From the NCBI GenBank assembly GCA_039090855.1, contig CM077027.1, positions 102,962,424 through 103,026,423 of the forward strand: a stretch of 64,000 nt of DNA, read 5' to 3'. The translations under genes and the position numbers were made by a program. Shown here piece after piece: positions 23,161 to 34,400 of this stretch. The DNA is from Macrothele yani. Taxonomy: Eukaryota; Arthropoda; Arachnida; Araneae; Macrothelidae. Below the pieces are notes generated by a model. That model was given only the letters and a program-made list of their open reading frames with translations, searched no databases and was not told the origin of the DNA. Each line of letters begins with the position of its first letter. Positions within the stretch are counted from its first letter, which is position 1.

Positions 23161-24070
23161 TTTATTGTGCAATTTCTGCACACAACAAGTAGCACTGCAT
23201 CATAGACAGAATGATGTCCATACCTCTGGATTTCAGTACCTGGTAACATCACCTCTGTGTCGAGGAATGTCTTGTTACCTACGAGGCATACTTACATTGA
23301 CATCATTGATGATTATCTGGGGGCAGCTCGTCTTATATTACTGGCAACACTTTACGGAAGTCCGCCAGTGTGCTGGGGTATGAAATGTGGTTATCCAGAG
23401 ATCGCTGTACACAACGTCCCTAGTGTTCTCGCTAGTATTTAGGTCAGGAGACCTTGTAGGCAGCTGTAACGATTTAATACCATGAACTTCCAGCTGCTGC
23501 AGAACGCTCCAGCAGTGTCACATGGGCACAATGACCACGTTTCAATACAATGAGGCATTCATGTTGCCTTGACAAACATACAAGAAAGTGCAGCCATTAA
23601 AGCACACACCTACCCATACTGACTGCACGTATTGTGGTTGCATTCGCGTGCTGGATCTCTTCTATACGTGTTCTCGTCGAGTATCAGGATAAAGAGCGTC
23701 ATCTGAGAAAAGTACTTGTATTCCATAGCATATACTGTTGGACCCAGGTACATCTTTGACGATGGTGAGCTGATGTCAATGCTATACACCTCAGCGGCCT
23801 CCATTCTCTGAGTCCGTACTCGTGCAGACGGTTTCATTCGTTTGAGTACATACTGTGACACCAGCTCGAAGTGATTCCTGGAGTCGGCTTCTGGTGATCT
23901 TGCCTCCTAGTAGTTATCCTCGGGCAACCATTCCTGGGTCGATCTGCAACGTTTCCATTCCGTAGAAATCTGGTGTGATGCCGACTAACTAACTTTGTGA
24001 AACTCCTAAAGCAGCAGTCACATCCAGCTGCCGTACACTCGCTTGTAAGATGCCCACAGCCTTTTCAGCA
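23010..24070 (-). pseudogene. Tc1-like transposase remnant
   Basis: The minus strand shows scattered Tc1 motifs: LFSDDALYPDT-type sequence near 23690, and LPTRSPDLNTSENTRDV near 23415-23465 (equivalent to SPDLNPIEHVWD). All frames are broken. GGTCACAAAAAGTTATGGAT at 23026-23045 may be a worn terminal repeat. The other end was not found; a satellite array begins directly at about 24080. Confidence 0.55.
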
Positions 24071-24239
24071 CGTCTTTTGTAAAAAAAAAGATCGTGCTTA
24101 TGTTACCGGTTTGTCCGTCCGCCTGTACCCACGATATCTCTGCAGCTATTAGTCCGATATAAAAATTCTTTTTGCATTGGGAAGCTTGAAATATTCGAAT
24201 GATGATCCTTTATTTCGTTTTTGTTTTTTTTTACGATGT

Positions 24240-25800
24240 ACAATTTCGCCGCTAGGACGCGTAAATGCAGATGATGTCGAATTCAAAAATACGTTTTATT
24301 CCACATATTTGCTTCTAAACATCTGATTGAAAAAATTATTTTATCCTTCAATTCCATTATGTCGAAGAGTATTTTAGGTATAGTTACTTTTCAAATTACG
24401 CATAGATTTTCCGGTAGGGGGCGTAAAAGTAAATTACATTTTCCCCTATAACTCTTCTTCTAAAACTCCGATTTGAATTTTTTTCTTCAGCGGATACACC
24501 TCCTGATGGAAACTCTTTTGCATATAATTTAAACTTTCTGGTAAAGAATACTTTCGCCACCAGGGGGCGTAAGTGTTAATTTTTGTTTCTGATGTGTTTG
24601 CCAAAAAACTGGGCTTTTAAAATATCGATTGAAAAAAATATTTCGTGAACTGATGCCATTCACATCGATAAACATTTTCGGAATATTTTCTTCTAAAAAT
24701 ATTTCATAGTTTCTCCGCCAGGGGGCGTAGATGTATATCTTATTTTTGTCAACATCTCTACTTCAAGGAGTCCGAGTTGAAAAATTCCTTCTTTGTTAGA
24801 TAGTGTTTCCAGTGCGACATGTTTTTCATATAATTTAAAAATTTTCAGTTAAATCATAGGCATTCCGCTAGGGGGCGTAAACGTAAATTGCTTTCTCCCC
24901 TATATCTCTGCTTCTAAATCTCCGATTTGAAAACTTATTTCTGCACCGGATACAGCTCCTGATGGGAAATCCTTTGCACATAATTTCTAAATTTTGTAAA
25001 AAATGGCTTGGCCACCAGTTGGCGTAAGTCTTAATTTCCGCTTCTGATGTACTTGCAGCAAAATATGAGCTTCTAAAATTTCGATTGAAAAAAAAAAAGT
25101 CGTTTGTTGACCGATACTACTCATGTCGACAAATCTTTTAAGAACATTTTCTTCTTGAAATAATGCATGGTTTCTACAGAAGGCATAGATGTATGTCTTA
25201 TTTTTGTCAATATCTCTACTTCTAGGAGTCCGATTTGAAAAATTCCTACTTTGTTGGATAGTGTTTCTGATGCGAAATGCTTTTCCAATAAATTCATAAT
25301 TTTCAAGTAATTCATAGACTTTCCGCTAGGGGGCACAAAGGTAAATTGTGTTTTCTGCGTTTTTTCTGCTTCTAAAACTCCAATTTGAAAAATTCTTCCT
25401 GTATCGCATACAAGACCTGATGGAAAATATTTTTCACATAACTTCTAATGTTTGGTAAAGAATGGTTTGGCCACCAGGGGCATAAGTGTTAATTTCTGCT
25501 TCTGATGCATTTGTAGCAAAACCTGGGCTCCTGAAAATTCGACTAAATTTTTTTCTTGGACCGATAGTGCTCATATGGAAATACCTTTTGAGAATACTTT
25601 CTTCCTAAAATAATGCATGGTTTTCCCACCAGGGGACGTAAAGTCAGATCTTATTTCTGTCGATATCTCTGTTTCTAAGAGTCCGATTTGAAAAATTCTT
25701 TCTGTGTTGGAGAGCGTTTCCGGTGCGAAATGTTTCTCATATAAATTCATATTTTTCTTAACGCACAAGTCTGCAACCAAGAGGCGTAAGCTCACGATTC
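24240..25800. repeat. Higher-order satellite: 152-bp monomers in a 456-bp trimer
   Basis: Eleven cores of the type CCGCTAGGGGGCGTAAA or CCACCAGGGGGCGTAAG occur at about 24247, 24411, 24553, 24713, 24868, 25012, 25170, 25322, 25470, 25625 and 25776. Three monomer types alternate (flanks ...GTAAAT, ...GTGTTAA, ...GATGTAT), so like types recur every 454-459 bp. Between cores lies a recurrent CTTCTAAAA(T/C)TCCGATTTGAAAAA block. Older monomers (25012, 25170, 25776) have decayed cores. Confidence 0.9.
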
Positions 25801-26300
25801 CGTTTACAGCAATATCTGAGTGATTAAAAACCCGATTGAAAAACTTTCTTCCGTCAGATACTATTGTTTTCCATACCGGTTCCATTGACTTTGAATTGCT
25901 TTGATAAATTTAATTTGCGTCAGAACGGATTCAAAAGACGTGCTTATTACACCCGAAAATTCGGTGTCATCTTTCATGCCTCTCTTGTTAATGCTTAAAT
26001 ATCGCCTGGACATCATTTGAGGTTAATCCCACGCTGAAGGCAATACATTCAGCAAACTTCTAGGCCAAACTGTGAAACCACCTGTTTTCCACTTCTCGCA
26101 GGGTACTTTTATCGGCGTGCTGGGTTGCCCTGATGCTAATTTACATATGATGCACGCCTGTGTTGTTTGTCCCTCCATTGTCTTGCAAACACAATGTACG
26201 CAAGATTTTATCTTTTTCTTTGAAATTAATGTGACAAATTTTAATTAGGGCATTGATGGTCTATCAGAAAATGTTCTTTCCTTTTCTTTTCTTTTTTTAG

Positions 26301-26480
26301 GTAGAGAACGACGACAATCAAGGTCTTGAAGATCAACCAGAGGTCCCTGAAGCTCCTGCAGCTGTCCCTCCTGAAACGCTTCAAGACGTCATCCATTTTC
26401 TTGAACAGAGAAGGAACGAGAGCCTCCAAGACTCTACTGTTTTTGTTCCTGCAGCCTCCGAAGCTCCTCGGGATGAGCCC
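26301..26480 (+). CDS. Host gene exon B (acidic Pro/Glu-rich linker)
   Basis: Bounded by CTTTTTTTAG|GTAGAG and GAGCCC|GTCAGT. The 180-nt exon is phase 0 at both ends and encodes 60 residues beginning VENDDNQGLEDQPEVPEAPA and ending AASEAPRDEP. It is acidic and rich in Pro, Ala and Glu. IHFLEQRRNESLQD is a possible short helix. Phase and composition match exon A (11201-11324) and exon C (39246-39614). The intron upstream (11325-26300) holds PLE2, two Tc1 elements, the 40-bp array and the higher-order satellite. Confidence 0.65.
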
Positions 26481-26574
26481 GTCAGTATTCATTTTATATA
26501 GATTTTTATATTTTATGACGTAGAAGTCTTTTCGTACTTCTACGTTAATTTAAAACATCACCATACGAAGAAAT

Positions 26575-26836
26575 AGTTCCTAAATTAAACCTTAACGGCC
26601 AGACGAAACATGTAAACAACAGAAGTCAAACTTACGGAAAAGATGCTTTATTCAGGATGTAGCACTTCCATAAAAAAACGGTATCAACATTTAAACACAC
26701 CACACAGCTCCACACAACGCTCTACAACACAACGCTCTCTTCACAACGCTCTCTTTTAACTCTCTCTTTAACAACGCTCGCTAAGCAACAGTTTAGTCGT
26801 CGTTTTTATCTCTCGTTCTTATCTTATATCAGGCAT
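26575..26836. other. Unassigned sequence next to a hairpin
   Basis: Contains short CACAACGCTCTC repeats at about 26710-26780. No gene seen. Confidence 0.4.
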
Positions 26837-26900
26837 ACGTCACGTGCATTCAACCTCAATTGTGTTGCCAAACACAATTGAGGTTGAATGCACGTGACGT
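26837..26900. repeat. Perfect 30-bp hairpin
   Basis: 26837-26866 is the exact reverse complement of 26871-26900, with a 4-nt GCCA loop. Each arm contains ACGTCACGTG, a CRE half overlapping an E-box. Such perfect fold-backs can be element termini, small-RNA precursors or snap-back assembly artefacts. Confidence 0.95.
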
Positions 26901-27200
26901 CGTTTGAGAGAAAAGATATCACGTTAAGAGTGAAATATAACAGAGAATAAACTCAAGATTTACATAGGGAAACAAACTAAAAACGAAAGTTAATTTAGAA
27001 TATACGTCACAATTTATTGCTCATATTTTTAATTATATGCTTATTTATTCATCGTAAACATTTTACATTATATATGTACATATGTACATTCCTATCTTTT
27101 GTTATAATCTGTAATGTTAATCACCCACTCATCCTTTTGAAGTGAACTAAATTATACAGAAAAACAGTTTTCATCGTGCATATCTAAATGAAATATTACC

Positions 27201-27406
27201 GCCCCGGTGGTGCAGTTGTCTAAGCGACGGCTTCTGATCATTCGTCCGAGATGGGTCCGGGTTCGAAACCTGGTGAGGCATGGATGTTGTTTGTCTTACG
27301 GAGCTGGCTCTCTCCTGGAACCAGTGACCCTAAATCAGGGACGGGCAACAACTTATAGCCCAATGAGTTGCTCACGGTGGTCGTTAAACCTCCAATAAAA
27401 AAAAAA
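27201..27406 (+). mobile_element. tRNA-derived SINE, family 1 (copy e)
   Basis: Well-preserved full-length copy: starts GCCCCGGTGGTGCAG, box B GGGTTCGAAACC, body, 3' GTGGTCGTTAAACCTCCAAT and A tail. Confidence 0.92.
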
Positions 27407-27469
27407 TATCTCTCAAAATACTTATATTTGTAAGGGATGCCATTCTATTCTGTATTTTAAGACATAGTA

Positions 27470-27800
27470 AAAACAACACAGCTAATTATGAAGAAAGTCG
27501 CTTTCCGTTCTGCGAGACGAGATGCTTCTTTCCATTCTGTTCGAGCGGCTCTAACAATCGCTTGATCCTCGCGTTCTGTCGTTGCCCTCGGCCATTCACT
27601 GCCCGCGTGTCGCTGGGTTGTTCTCTCATCGACCAACTGACGACAGCATCGTCTGATTGCCGCGTCGTTCCGACACAAATGCCTGGCGATACGGTGACTT
27701 GACCCCAACCGGCCTCTCTCAGCCAAGTTATACGTGCTTTCTCAAACTCGCTGAGCTGCTCGTACTGTTCACGAATTCGACGTCGAAGCATCCTCACAGT
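27470..27800 (-). pseudogene. Tc1-like N-terminal DNA-binding domain fragment
   Basis: A minus-strand frame gives YEQLSEFEKARITWLREAGW, then after a frameshift IARHLCRNDAAIRRCCRQLV and DERTTQRHAGSEWPR. This is the Tc1 paired-type helix-turn-helix region (usual form LSEFERGRIIGLREAGWSxRxIA). The catalytic domain is absent. Confidence 0.75.
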
Positions 27801-28174
27801 CCGTGGATGTTAATGCAAGCGCAATCCGCTGTCACAATTATGCCTGCGGGGCAGGGCCCAACTTAGGTCAGTCGAGGCCGTGGGCAAATTTTAATTAGAT
27901 TAAAATTCGATTAAAAATTTTCAGTCAAACAGTCGAAAAAAATATTTACTGGTAAATGTTTTTTTTGCAAGCAGCTTTTCTAGCTGTAAAAACATTAAAA
28001 CACATCCCACATGCTAGTCAATTTTATAGCCAATGTGGCTTGTAATAGAGAGCATTTACACTGCTTGTACTTCCCCTTACCCGCAGAGCTTACAGCTGTA
28101 ACATTAATTACTCTGGAATTCTCTTTTTTGTTTTATAGTATTATTTATGGAAACAAATAACTATCCTTCCAGAT

Positions 28175-28208
28175 ATAATTTAAAACACCTAGTTTACAAA
28201 ACATTATC
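28175..28208. repeat. Single copy of the 36-bp repeat left of PLE3
   Basis: AATTTAAAACACCTAGTTTA here is the same unit that is tandemly repeated at 30495-30715, on the other side of PLE3, which suggests PLE3 inserted into or beside the array. Confidence 0.75.
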
Positions 28209-28271
28209 TTTGTGGAATAACTTTTTTACGGGTCTTATAGAGGTTATTTTTCATGAAAGTTGGTTGTCAAA

Positions 28272-28301
28272 TTTTCGAACTAGAGCCTAGTTCGTCATCA
28301 G
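28272..28301 (-). ncRNA. Hammerhead-ribozyme-like core, PLE3
   Basis: On the minus strand, CTGATGA is followed by an 8-bp perfect stem II (CGAACTAG/CTAGTTCG, loop GCT) that runs straight into GAAAA. It is the best stem II of the three PLEs in this window. Stem III and the cleavage site are not resolved. Confidence 0.5.
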
Positions 28302-28308
28302 GACTATG

Positions 28309-30323
28309 TCACTGGAGTAGTTGCTGCCACTCAATTGGAAGAGTCCATCCGCAATTATCGTTAATTGTGGTACTTCTTCTTCTTGCTATTTCGATCCCTT
28401 CTTCTAGTTTCCTCTTTACTAAGTTTGATTGGTGGGCGATTATTTTCACTGAGTCCCAATTTATGGAGTGACCACTTGCTTGTATATGTCTGTCTAGCCC
28501 TGTTTTGTTCCCAATGTTCCTAATAGCTGCTTGGTGCTCTTTCATTCGGACCTTAATACTTCTCCCTGTTTCTCCAATATAGCTAAGTCCGCAGTTACAG
28601 TCGATGCAGTAAATTACTCCTTCCTGCAATTGGATGTCCAATTCTTTCTGCTTTAAAGCTGGCAGGAATTTCTTTATTTTGTTATTAAGATCTGGAGCTA
28701 GCCTGATCTTATATTTTGCTCCTATCCTTTTCAGTTTCTCGAAACGTCCCTTGTGGTACGTAATTTTGCTGGTGAATTTGAAGTTGGTTTTTTCCTGCTT
28801 CTTTTTTTGCACTTGTTTAAATATTTTCTCAACATACGGGGAGGGGTAATTGTTTTCTGCCAGTATTTTCTTTAATTCTTCTTTGTGAAGATCTTTTGAG
28901 TAGCTGAAGAGACCAGGATTTCAATTTTTTCCAAAAATTGTCTCGCCGTATTCGATTTAATATAATCAGGGTGGAATTAGCAGAAGTCTAACATCTTCCC
29001 TGTGTTGGTGGGTTTTCTAAAAAGCTGAGTGAATATTTTCCCCTCTCTTGAGGTCAAGGTTAAATCTAGGTAATTGATGCTATGGTCTTTTTCCTGTTCC
29101 AGGGTGTACTGCAAGGTATTCTCTAGTAAGTTAAATTCTGCCAGAATCTGAGAGGGTAGAGATTGGTCCACAGTATCTACTATAATTAGGACATCATCCA
29201 TGTACCTTACATAGAGAGCAAACAAGGAGGGTTATATAAGGATTTTTGCCTCTAGTTTACTTATATAATAATTTGCTAGCAGAGGTGCTAGTGGAGAACC
29301 CATTGCAAGTCCTGAAGTTTGCCTGTAATATTTCTTTCCAAACTGGAAGAAATTATTCTTGAAGGAAAATAGGAGCAGTTCATATATGCCAAGTAGTATA
29401 TCTCTATTGTGATTATGGAATACTATTTTTTCCGCAAGGTCATCTGCAATGAATTCCAGTAGGAGGTCCAGGTTAATGTTGGTATACATAGAGACTATAT
29501 CCAGGCTTGCCATTACTGGATGAATTAATTCTGGCAAGTTGTCCAGTTTTCCTTTTAGCTGCATGGAATTTTTAGTAGGTAGGGAGGAGAAGGGAAAATA
29601 TCTCTGAGGTGACCAAGTAAATAATAATTAATGTTGGAGAGTGGCGAATTTCTAGTGTCTATTATAGGTCTTACTGGATGGCCTTCTTTGTGAACTTTTA
29701 TCGTACCATAGATCTGTGGAATTCTTGACTGGATTTTGGAGAAGTTTTTGAAGAGCTCATTAAGCTGTTTTTTATTTCTTAAAGAGCTGATTAATTTCTT
29801 AAGATTTTTGACAGTTTGATCTATAGGGTTACCATTGAGTTCTTCATAATAAGTCTTGCTCAATTCAGCTTCCATTTTATTGTAATACTTCTCTTTTTCT
29901 ACCAATACCAAAACTTTGCTCTTATCTGCTCTCAGTGCTACAACTTTATCATTGGCTTTGAATTTTTTAAGGTCAGCGATGGCATTTCTATTTAAATTGT
30001 AATCAACTTTTTCTGGCTTTTTTATTTACAAATTTTGAGACGCAGTCTGAGAATTCTTTCATTAAAGTAACTGCTGTATTTTCATCTTCTCTTTCTACCT
30101 TACTACAGATGCTTTCTAAATCAATCAGCATACGTTTTTTATCAAGTGTTGCGGAGGAAAGGTTGTAATTATATCCCTTATTGAGGAGATTAATCAGGTT
30201 TTCATCTGCTCCTTCTTCCGTCAGATCTATGACATGTTTGTTAGTGGGGGAAGGTATTAACAGTATGCCAGGTGCTGTAGACATTAACTTTGGATTCAAC
30301 CACTTATTCTCTTTAATCTTCAA
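28309..30323 (-). pseudogene. PLE3 reverse transcriptase/GIY-YIG, frameshifted
   Basis: Five consecutive minus-strand frames carry the protein. 30003-30323 is the N-terminal helical region. 29555-29911 includes PQIYGTIKVHKEGHPVRPII. 29232-29564 includes motif A ASLDIVSMYTNI and motif B GLAMGSPLAPLLANYYISKL. 28977-29225 includes motif C LYVRYMDDVLIIVD (YMDD). 28309-28812 holds the GIY-YIG domain, with YCIDCNCGLSYIGETGRS, then VRMKEHQ. At least four frameshifts or stops separate them, so it is inactive, though every RT motif is still readable. Confidence 0.85.
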
Positions 30324-30356
30324 TTTTTCCTTAAACTTTTAGTTTTTATCTCTCAC

Positions 30357-30418
30357 TTATTTTTCATGAAAGTTGAGATAAAAACAAAAGTTTTTATCTC
30401 AACTTTCATGAAAAATAA
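30357..30418. repeat. 29-bp perfect hairpin at PLE3 end
   Basis: 30357-30385 and 30390-30418 are exact reverse complements with an AAAA loop. The sequence also matches the opposite PLE3 end near 28245, so it is a fold-back copy of the terminal repeat. Confidence 0.9.
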
Positions 30419-30494
30419 CCTCTATAAGACCCGTAAAAAAGTTATTCCACAATCACTATGAATAGAGGTGCCATAAATGCATTTACAACTAGGA

Positions 30495-30715
30495 TTAAAA
30501 CATTATCTGTAATTTAAAACACCTAGTTTACCATAACATTATCTATAATTTAAAACACCTAGTTTACCATAACATTATCTATAATTTAAAACACCTAGTT
30601 TACCATAACATTATCTATAATTTAAAACACCTAGTTTACCATAACATTATCTATAATTTAAAACACCTAGTTTACCATAACATTATCTACAATTTAAAAC
30701 ACCTAGTTTACCATA
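30495..30715. repeat. 36-bp tandem repeat, about 6 copies
   Basis: Unit AATTTAAAACACCTAGTTTA followed by CCATAACATTATCTAT; nearly identical copies every 36 bp. Confidence 0.95.
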
Positions 30716-30719
30716 ATTT

Positions 30720-32050
30720 ATCACACACATTGTGGAATAAATTATTCCAACACTCCATGTAAGTTATTACAACAGTCTTTAAATAAAGTAGTGCCAATTG
30801 AACGTTTTTTGTATTTTTATTTATGTAAAAATAAACCCTACATAATTATGAATATTGGTTCACAATTCTTGTTCTCACAAGACTAATATTAATAATAAAA
30901 ATATTTTTTAGCAAATTCTACATGTTTACTGAAATGCTTTTCATGTATAATATACTGTATTGCTCCGAATATAAGCTGTTCCCATTGCATTTTGATTGTG
31001 ATAAATAAGGGTGAGATTAAGATGTTACACTGGCTATAACAGCTCACCGCATCACTTGAGCTTTATTATACGAAATAATAATACTTTGGTTTCCAAAATC
31101 TCATCCTGAATTTTGAAACCGAACCGTATAATAATTTTGTGCTATAACAGAAAATATATTTTGGTTCTAAAAATTCATACTACTATTAAGGTAGTTTGGA
31201 GGCCCCTCCAAATTCTTAGGCCCTGTGCACATGCAGAAATCAGGCCCTGCTGCGTGGGTGCTTTGCTCTTTATATATCACCCCCCCCCCCTCAATTCGCG
31301 GTTGCCATGCACTGTGACGGGCTACTATTTAATCATCGGTCGTTATTTTTCAATTATTTGCATATTTGGTCTTGAGGTACTTGCATGCGGAGTTTCATCA
31401 GGATCGAACTACTTTCTCGAGGTGCTTCGTATTTTTGTTTTGGGTGGTTTTTCTTTTTTTCTTTTTTTTTATGCAGAGAGTGTATTTGTTTGTGATTATA
31501 AGACAAAAAAAATCGGACAAATCATCTCTTTTTTTTGTCAGTCGGGGACTCCGACCAAAGGTAAATCGTACTTTGAATGCCGGAGCTGCACGTACAGTGT
31601 GGTCTCTGGATTTAAACAGTAATGCGTATTTAAATCACAAGCCTCAGTCTTGAATGCGCATGTCCTTGAAAAATGGATAACAAGTACATGAGTAAATGAA
31701 GAAAAATGATGAATTTATAGTTATTTTCGGGGGGGTATCTTGTGACGATCTCAAAATTCATTATTCTGTCTTCTGTATCAATAGCGAAAAACTATTAATC
31801 GAAGAGAAGTTACCTTCACATAGAGAGGGATGTTCTTGTAAGTACAAATCGTATAAGAAAGACAAAAGTATAGAAATGAACTAATTTTTTTCATTCTATC
31901 GATTCCTATGAGCAACCAACCATGCTGCCACTCTTACGGAGACATATTTTACTGCACCGCAAGAGATGAATGCATGACTTTTTAAACAGCAAAATATTAT
32001 ATCAAAACATTAAAACTTCAGATTTCACAGCAGAACTTTATCTGTTGTTT
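30720..32050. other. AT-rich sequence without recognised genes
   Basis: Frames at 31113-31622 and 31366-31653 overlap in different phases and show no domain. A C-run lies at about 31281-31290. Confidence 0.35.
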
Positions 32051-32054
32051 TTCC

Positions 32055-32222
32055 TGGGGTCTTTAACAACCACTATGAGCAACTTTGAGGGTTACAACAG
32101 CGCCTCTGCGCCTGATTTAGAGCAACTAGTTTCGTGTTAGGGTGAAAGCCAGAGCCTAACAACAAGCATTTGTGCCTCATGCGGCACTCGAACCAGGACC
32201 CAGCTCGGACGACCAGTCCGGA
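32055..32222 (-). mobile_element. tRNA-derived SINE, family 1 (copy f), diverged
   Basis: The minus strand shows the family 3' end (GTGGTTGTTAAAGACCCC), the CTAAATCAGG body and a worn box B (CTGGTTCGAGTGCC). The head merges into the 32205-32480 minisatellite. Confidence 0.75.
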
Positions 32223-32480
32223 ATCTATGCTCATGAGGTACTCAAGCACCGGCCCAGCTCGGAAGACCAGTCCCGAACGTATGGTCATGAGGTACTCGGA
32301 CGACCAGTCCGGAACGTATGTTCATGAACTACTCGAACGCCTGTTCAGCTCTGACGACCAGCCCGGAACGTATGTTCATGAGCTACTCGAACGCTGGCCC
32401 AACTCGAACGACCAGTCCGGAACGTATGCTCATGAGGCACTTGAATGCGAGCCTAGCTCTGACGACCAGTCAGGAACTTA
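32205..32480. repeat. About 54-bp minisatellite derived from the SINE head
   Basis: CGACCAGTCCGGAACGTATG occurs about five times (32208, 32262, 32298, 32357, 32409), with a shortened unit at 32298. The unit includes GGCACTCGAA and GCCCAGCTCGGACGA, which correspond to box B and the adjoining part of the SINE head in copy f. Most units keep frame, which produces a run of repeated DDQSGTYVHELLER peptides in an otherwise meaningless frame. Confidence 0.85.
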
Positions 32481-32489
32481 CGTTTCTCT

Positions 32490-33295
32490 CCACTCAGCCA
32501 CCATATTTTATCTGGATGTAGCTTTCTGGTTTATCGAAGTGGCCACCTTCCCGGTTTCATTCCATGCAAATTAAGCTTTGTTCCAAAGTCCGGATCCCAG
32601 ATAATCTTTTTTTTTTTTTTTAATGAAACGCCGTTTTGCACAATTTTCATCACTTTCCGCTATTATGTTACCAAATGGAAGCAGCTCAAGTGCTATTTGC
32701 TTCTTTTCCTGCCGAATGCTACACATAGAATTGAACCTTTTAATGAACGCTGCCTGATTAGACTTGTTTCGAGCGAAGTGCTCTTTTTACCTTCAGTTCG
32801 ATTCAGGGGTCTCAGCGATGCACCGAAAAATATTATAAAATATCCGTTAACTCTCTAAGCGGCCGATGCACTTGAATCAAATGGTGCCCAAAATTTTCTT
32901 TGCTCCCCAAACAGAAATGTTCACAGAGCTGCGGCATATTACGAAAGCTACTGCAAAACAATTCCTTTCCGCCACTCACCTCAGCAGTGCACTGGTGATG
33001 ATTGCCCGCTTCTATACCTTTATTCCTTTTATGCTTCGTTTCATGTCTCAAGGAATTATGGGAAAGGGCTAGTCCCCATGATTCGGACATCATGGCACTA
33101 GGTTGAAACTAGTAACTCAAACATATGCTTCCTTTCTTAGCTGAGTCGCTATTGTTACAGCACTTTCAATTGCTAATTAGACAGAAAGGAGAACTGTCTT
33201 TCCTCTAAATGACTGCTTTGAATACCAAAGCTATGGCAACAATGACGTTTTGCGGTGCGCAGGTTCACTTGTTCCAGCCGAGTTCGTCTAGCGCA
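32490..33295. other. No recognisable gene
   Basis: Contains a T-run at about 32608 and unassigned sequence; no domain-bearing frame. Confidence 0.35.
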
Positions 33296-33329
33296 TATAC
33301 ACTGAAAAGCAATTAAATTAGAGATACCT

Positions 33330-34400
33330 GTCTAGTAACGTGTAGCACCACCTTTCACGTTGATGACGGCGGCGATTCGTCTCGGCATGGACTCTACAAG
33401 ACACCGGAAGCGTTCGGAAGCCATACGGATCCACGATCCCTGAACAAGCTCCCACATTTCACGAAGATTTGATGGAGGGGTCAGAGCCACAAACATCTCT
33501 CTCGATGACATCCCAGATGTGCTCGATGGAATTGAGGTCAGGTGACCTAGCTGGTCAAGGAAGCGAGGTCACGTCGGTGGAGTGTTCATCCAACCATTGG
33601 GATACAGTTCGGGAGCGATGGCACGGTGCATTGTCTTGTTGCATGATGAGGTCCCCAGTGGAATGTTCAAGACGCACCAACGGGAGTAAATAGTCGTCCA
33701 GGATATCCCGCTAACGTTGACCTGTAAGGGACGATGTCACACGTACCAGGTACCCCATTTTAGTCCACGTAAACAGTCCCTAGACGAGAATGCTACCTCC
33801 ATCAGCTTGAAGAGTACCCTGCTTGCAAGAAGTATCCATCGCTTCATGTGGTTTGCGCCGTACTCGTATCCTGCCATCCGCATGTACTATCGTGAATCTC
33901 GACTCATCAGTTCAGGCAACATTTTTCCACATGTCTAGAGTCCAGTGGCGATGTTCCCACGCCCATGCTAATCTTTGTACCCTGTTATGTGCGGTCAGCA
34001 GCGGTACTCTCGTGAGACGATGGCTTCTGTACCCCATAGCAAGGAGATGGTTATGGATGGTGTTGCTGCTTACACGTTTTAGTACACCAGCGTTAAATTG
34101 CCGAGTGATTTCTTGCACTGTGGCCCGTCTATCCGCTGTTACAATGCAAGCTAGCCAACAGCGTGTGGATGAGCGGAGTCATCCTCCGCTCATCCACACG
34201 CTGTTGCCCACGGCAGTTGGCCCTTGCAGGGATGGTTTTAATGGATTCGATGTACTCACGGTGCACCCGTGACACAATGGCTCGTGAAAATCCCAGTGCC
34301 TGCACGACTTCCGAAATGGAGTGACCCATTCGTCGGGCCCCGACAATTTGCCCACGATCAAATGAGCTTAGATCCTTCGTCTTACCCATACTTCGTCCGA
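33330..34400 (-). pseudogene. Tc1-like transposase, degraded and with an internal fold-back
   Basis: The N-terminus MGKTKDLSSFDRGQIVGARR and helix-turn-helix GFSRAIVSRVHREY are readable (34179-34425). The next module runs QEITRQFNAGVLKRVSSNTI up to EHRHWTLDMWKNVA (33912-34118), where a stop interrupts just before the TDESRF catalytic segment. Later motifs QQDNAPCHRSRTV and SPDLNSIEHIWDVI remain in other frames. A 22-bp hairpin lies inside the DNA-binding region. Confidence 0.8.
34156..34206. repeat. 22-bp perfect hairpin inside Tc1
   Basis: 34156-34177 and 34185-34206 are exact reverse complements with a 7-nt loop. It creates an inverted duplication of the QRVDERR coding segment, so it arose by local inverted duplication. 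Confidence 0.9.

Larger units (their letters stand above)
28209..30452 (-). mobile_element. Penelope-like element PLE3
   Basis: The ends are inverted repeats: TTGTGGAATAACTTTTTTAC at 28209 and its reverse complement ending at 30452, matching for about 50 bp. An additional 29-bp perfect hairpin lies at 30357-30418. The coding region on the minus strand is broken. Confidence 0.85.

Noticed and set aside
32170..32574. 134-codon repeat protein
   Set aside because: Produced by the SINE-derived minisatellite; units keep frame only partly and no start context or domain exists.
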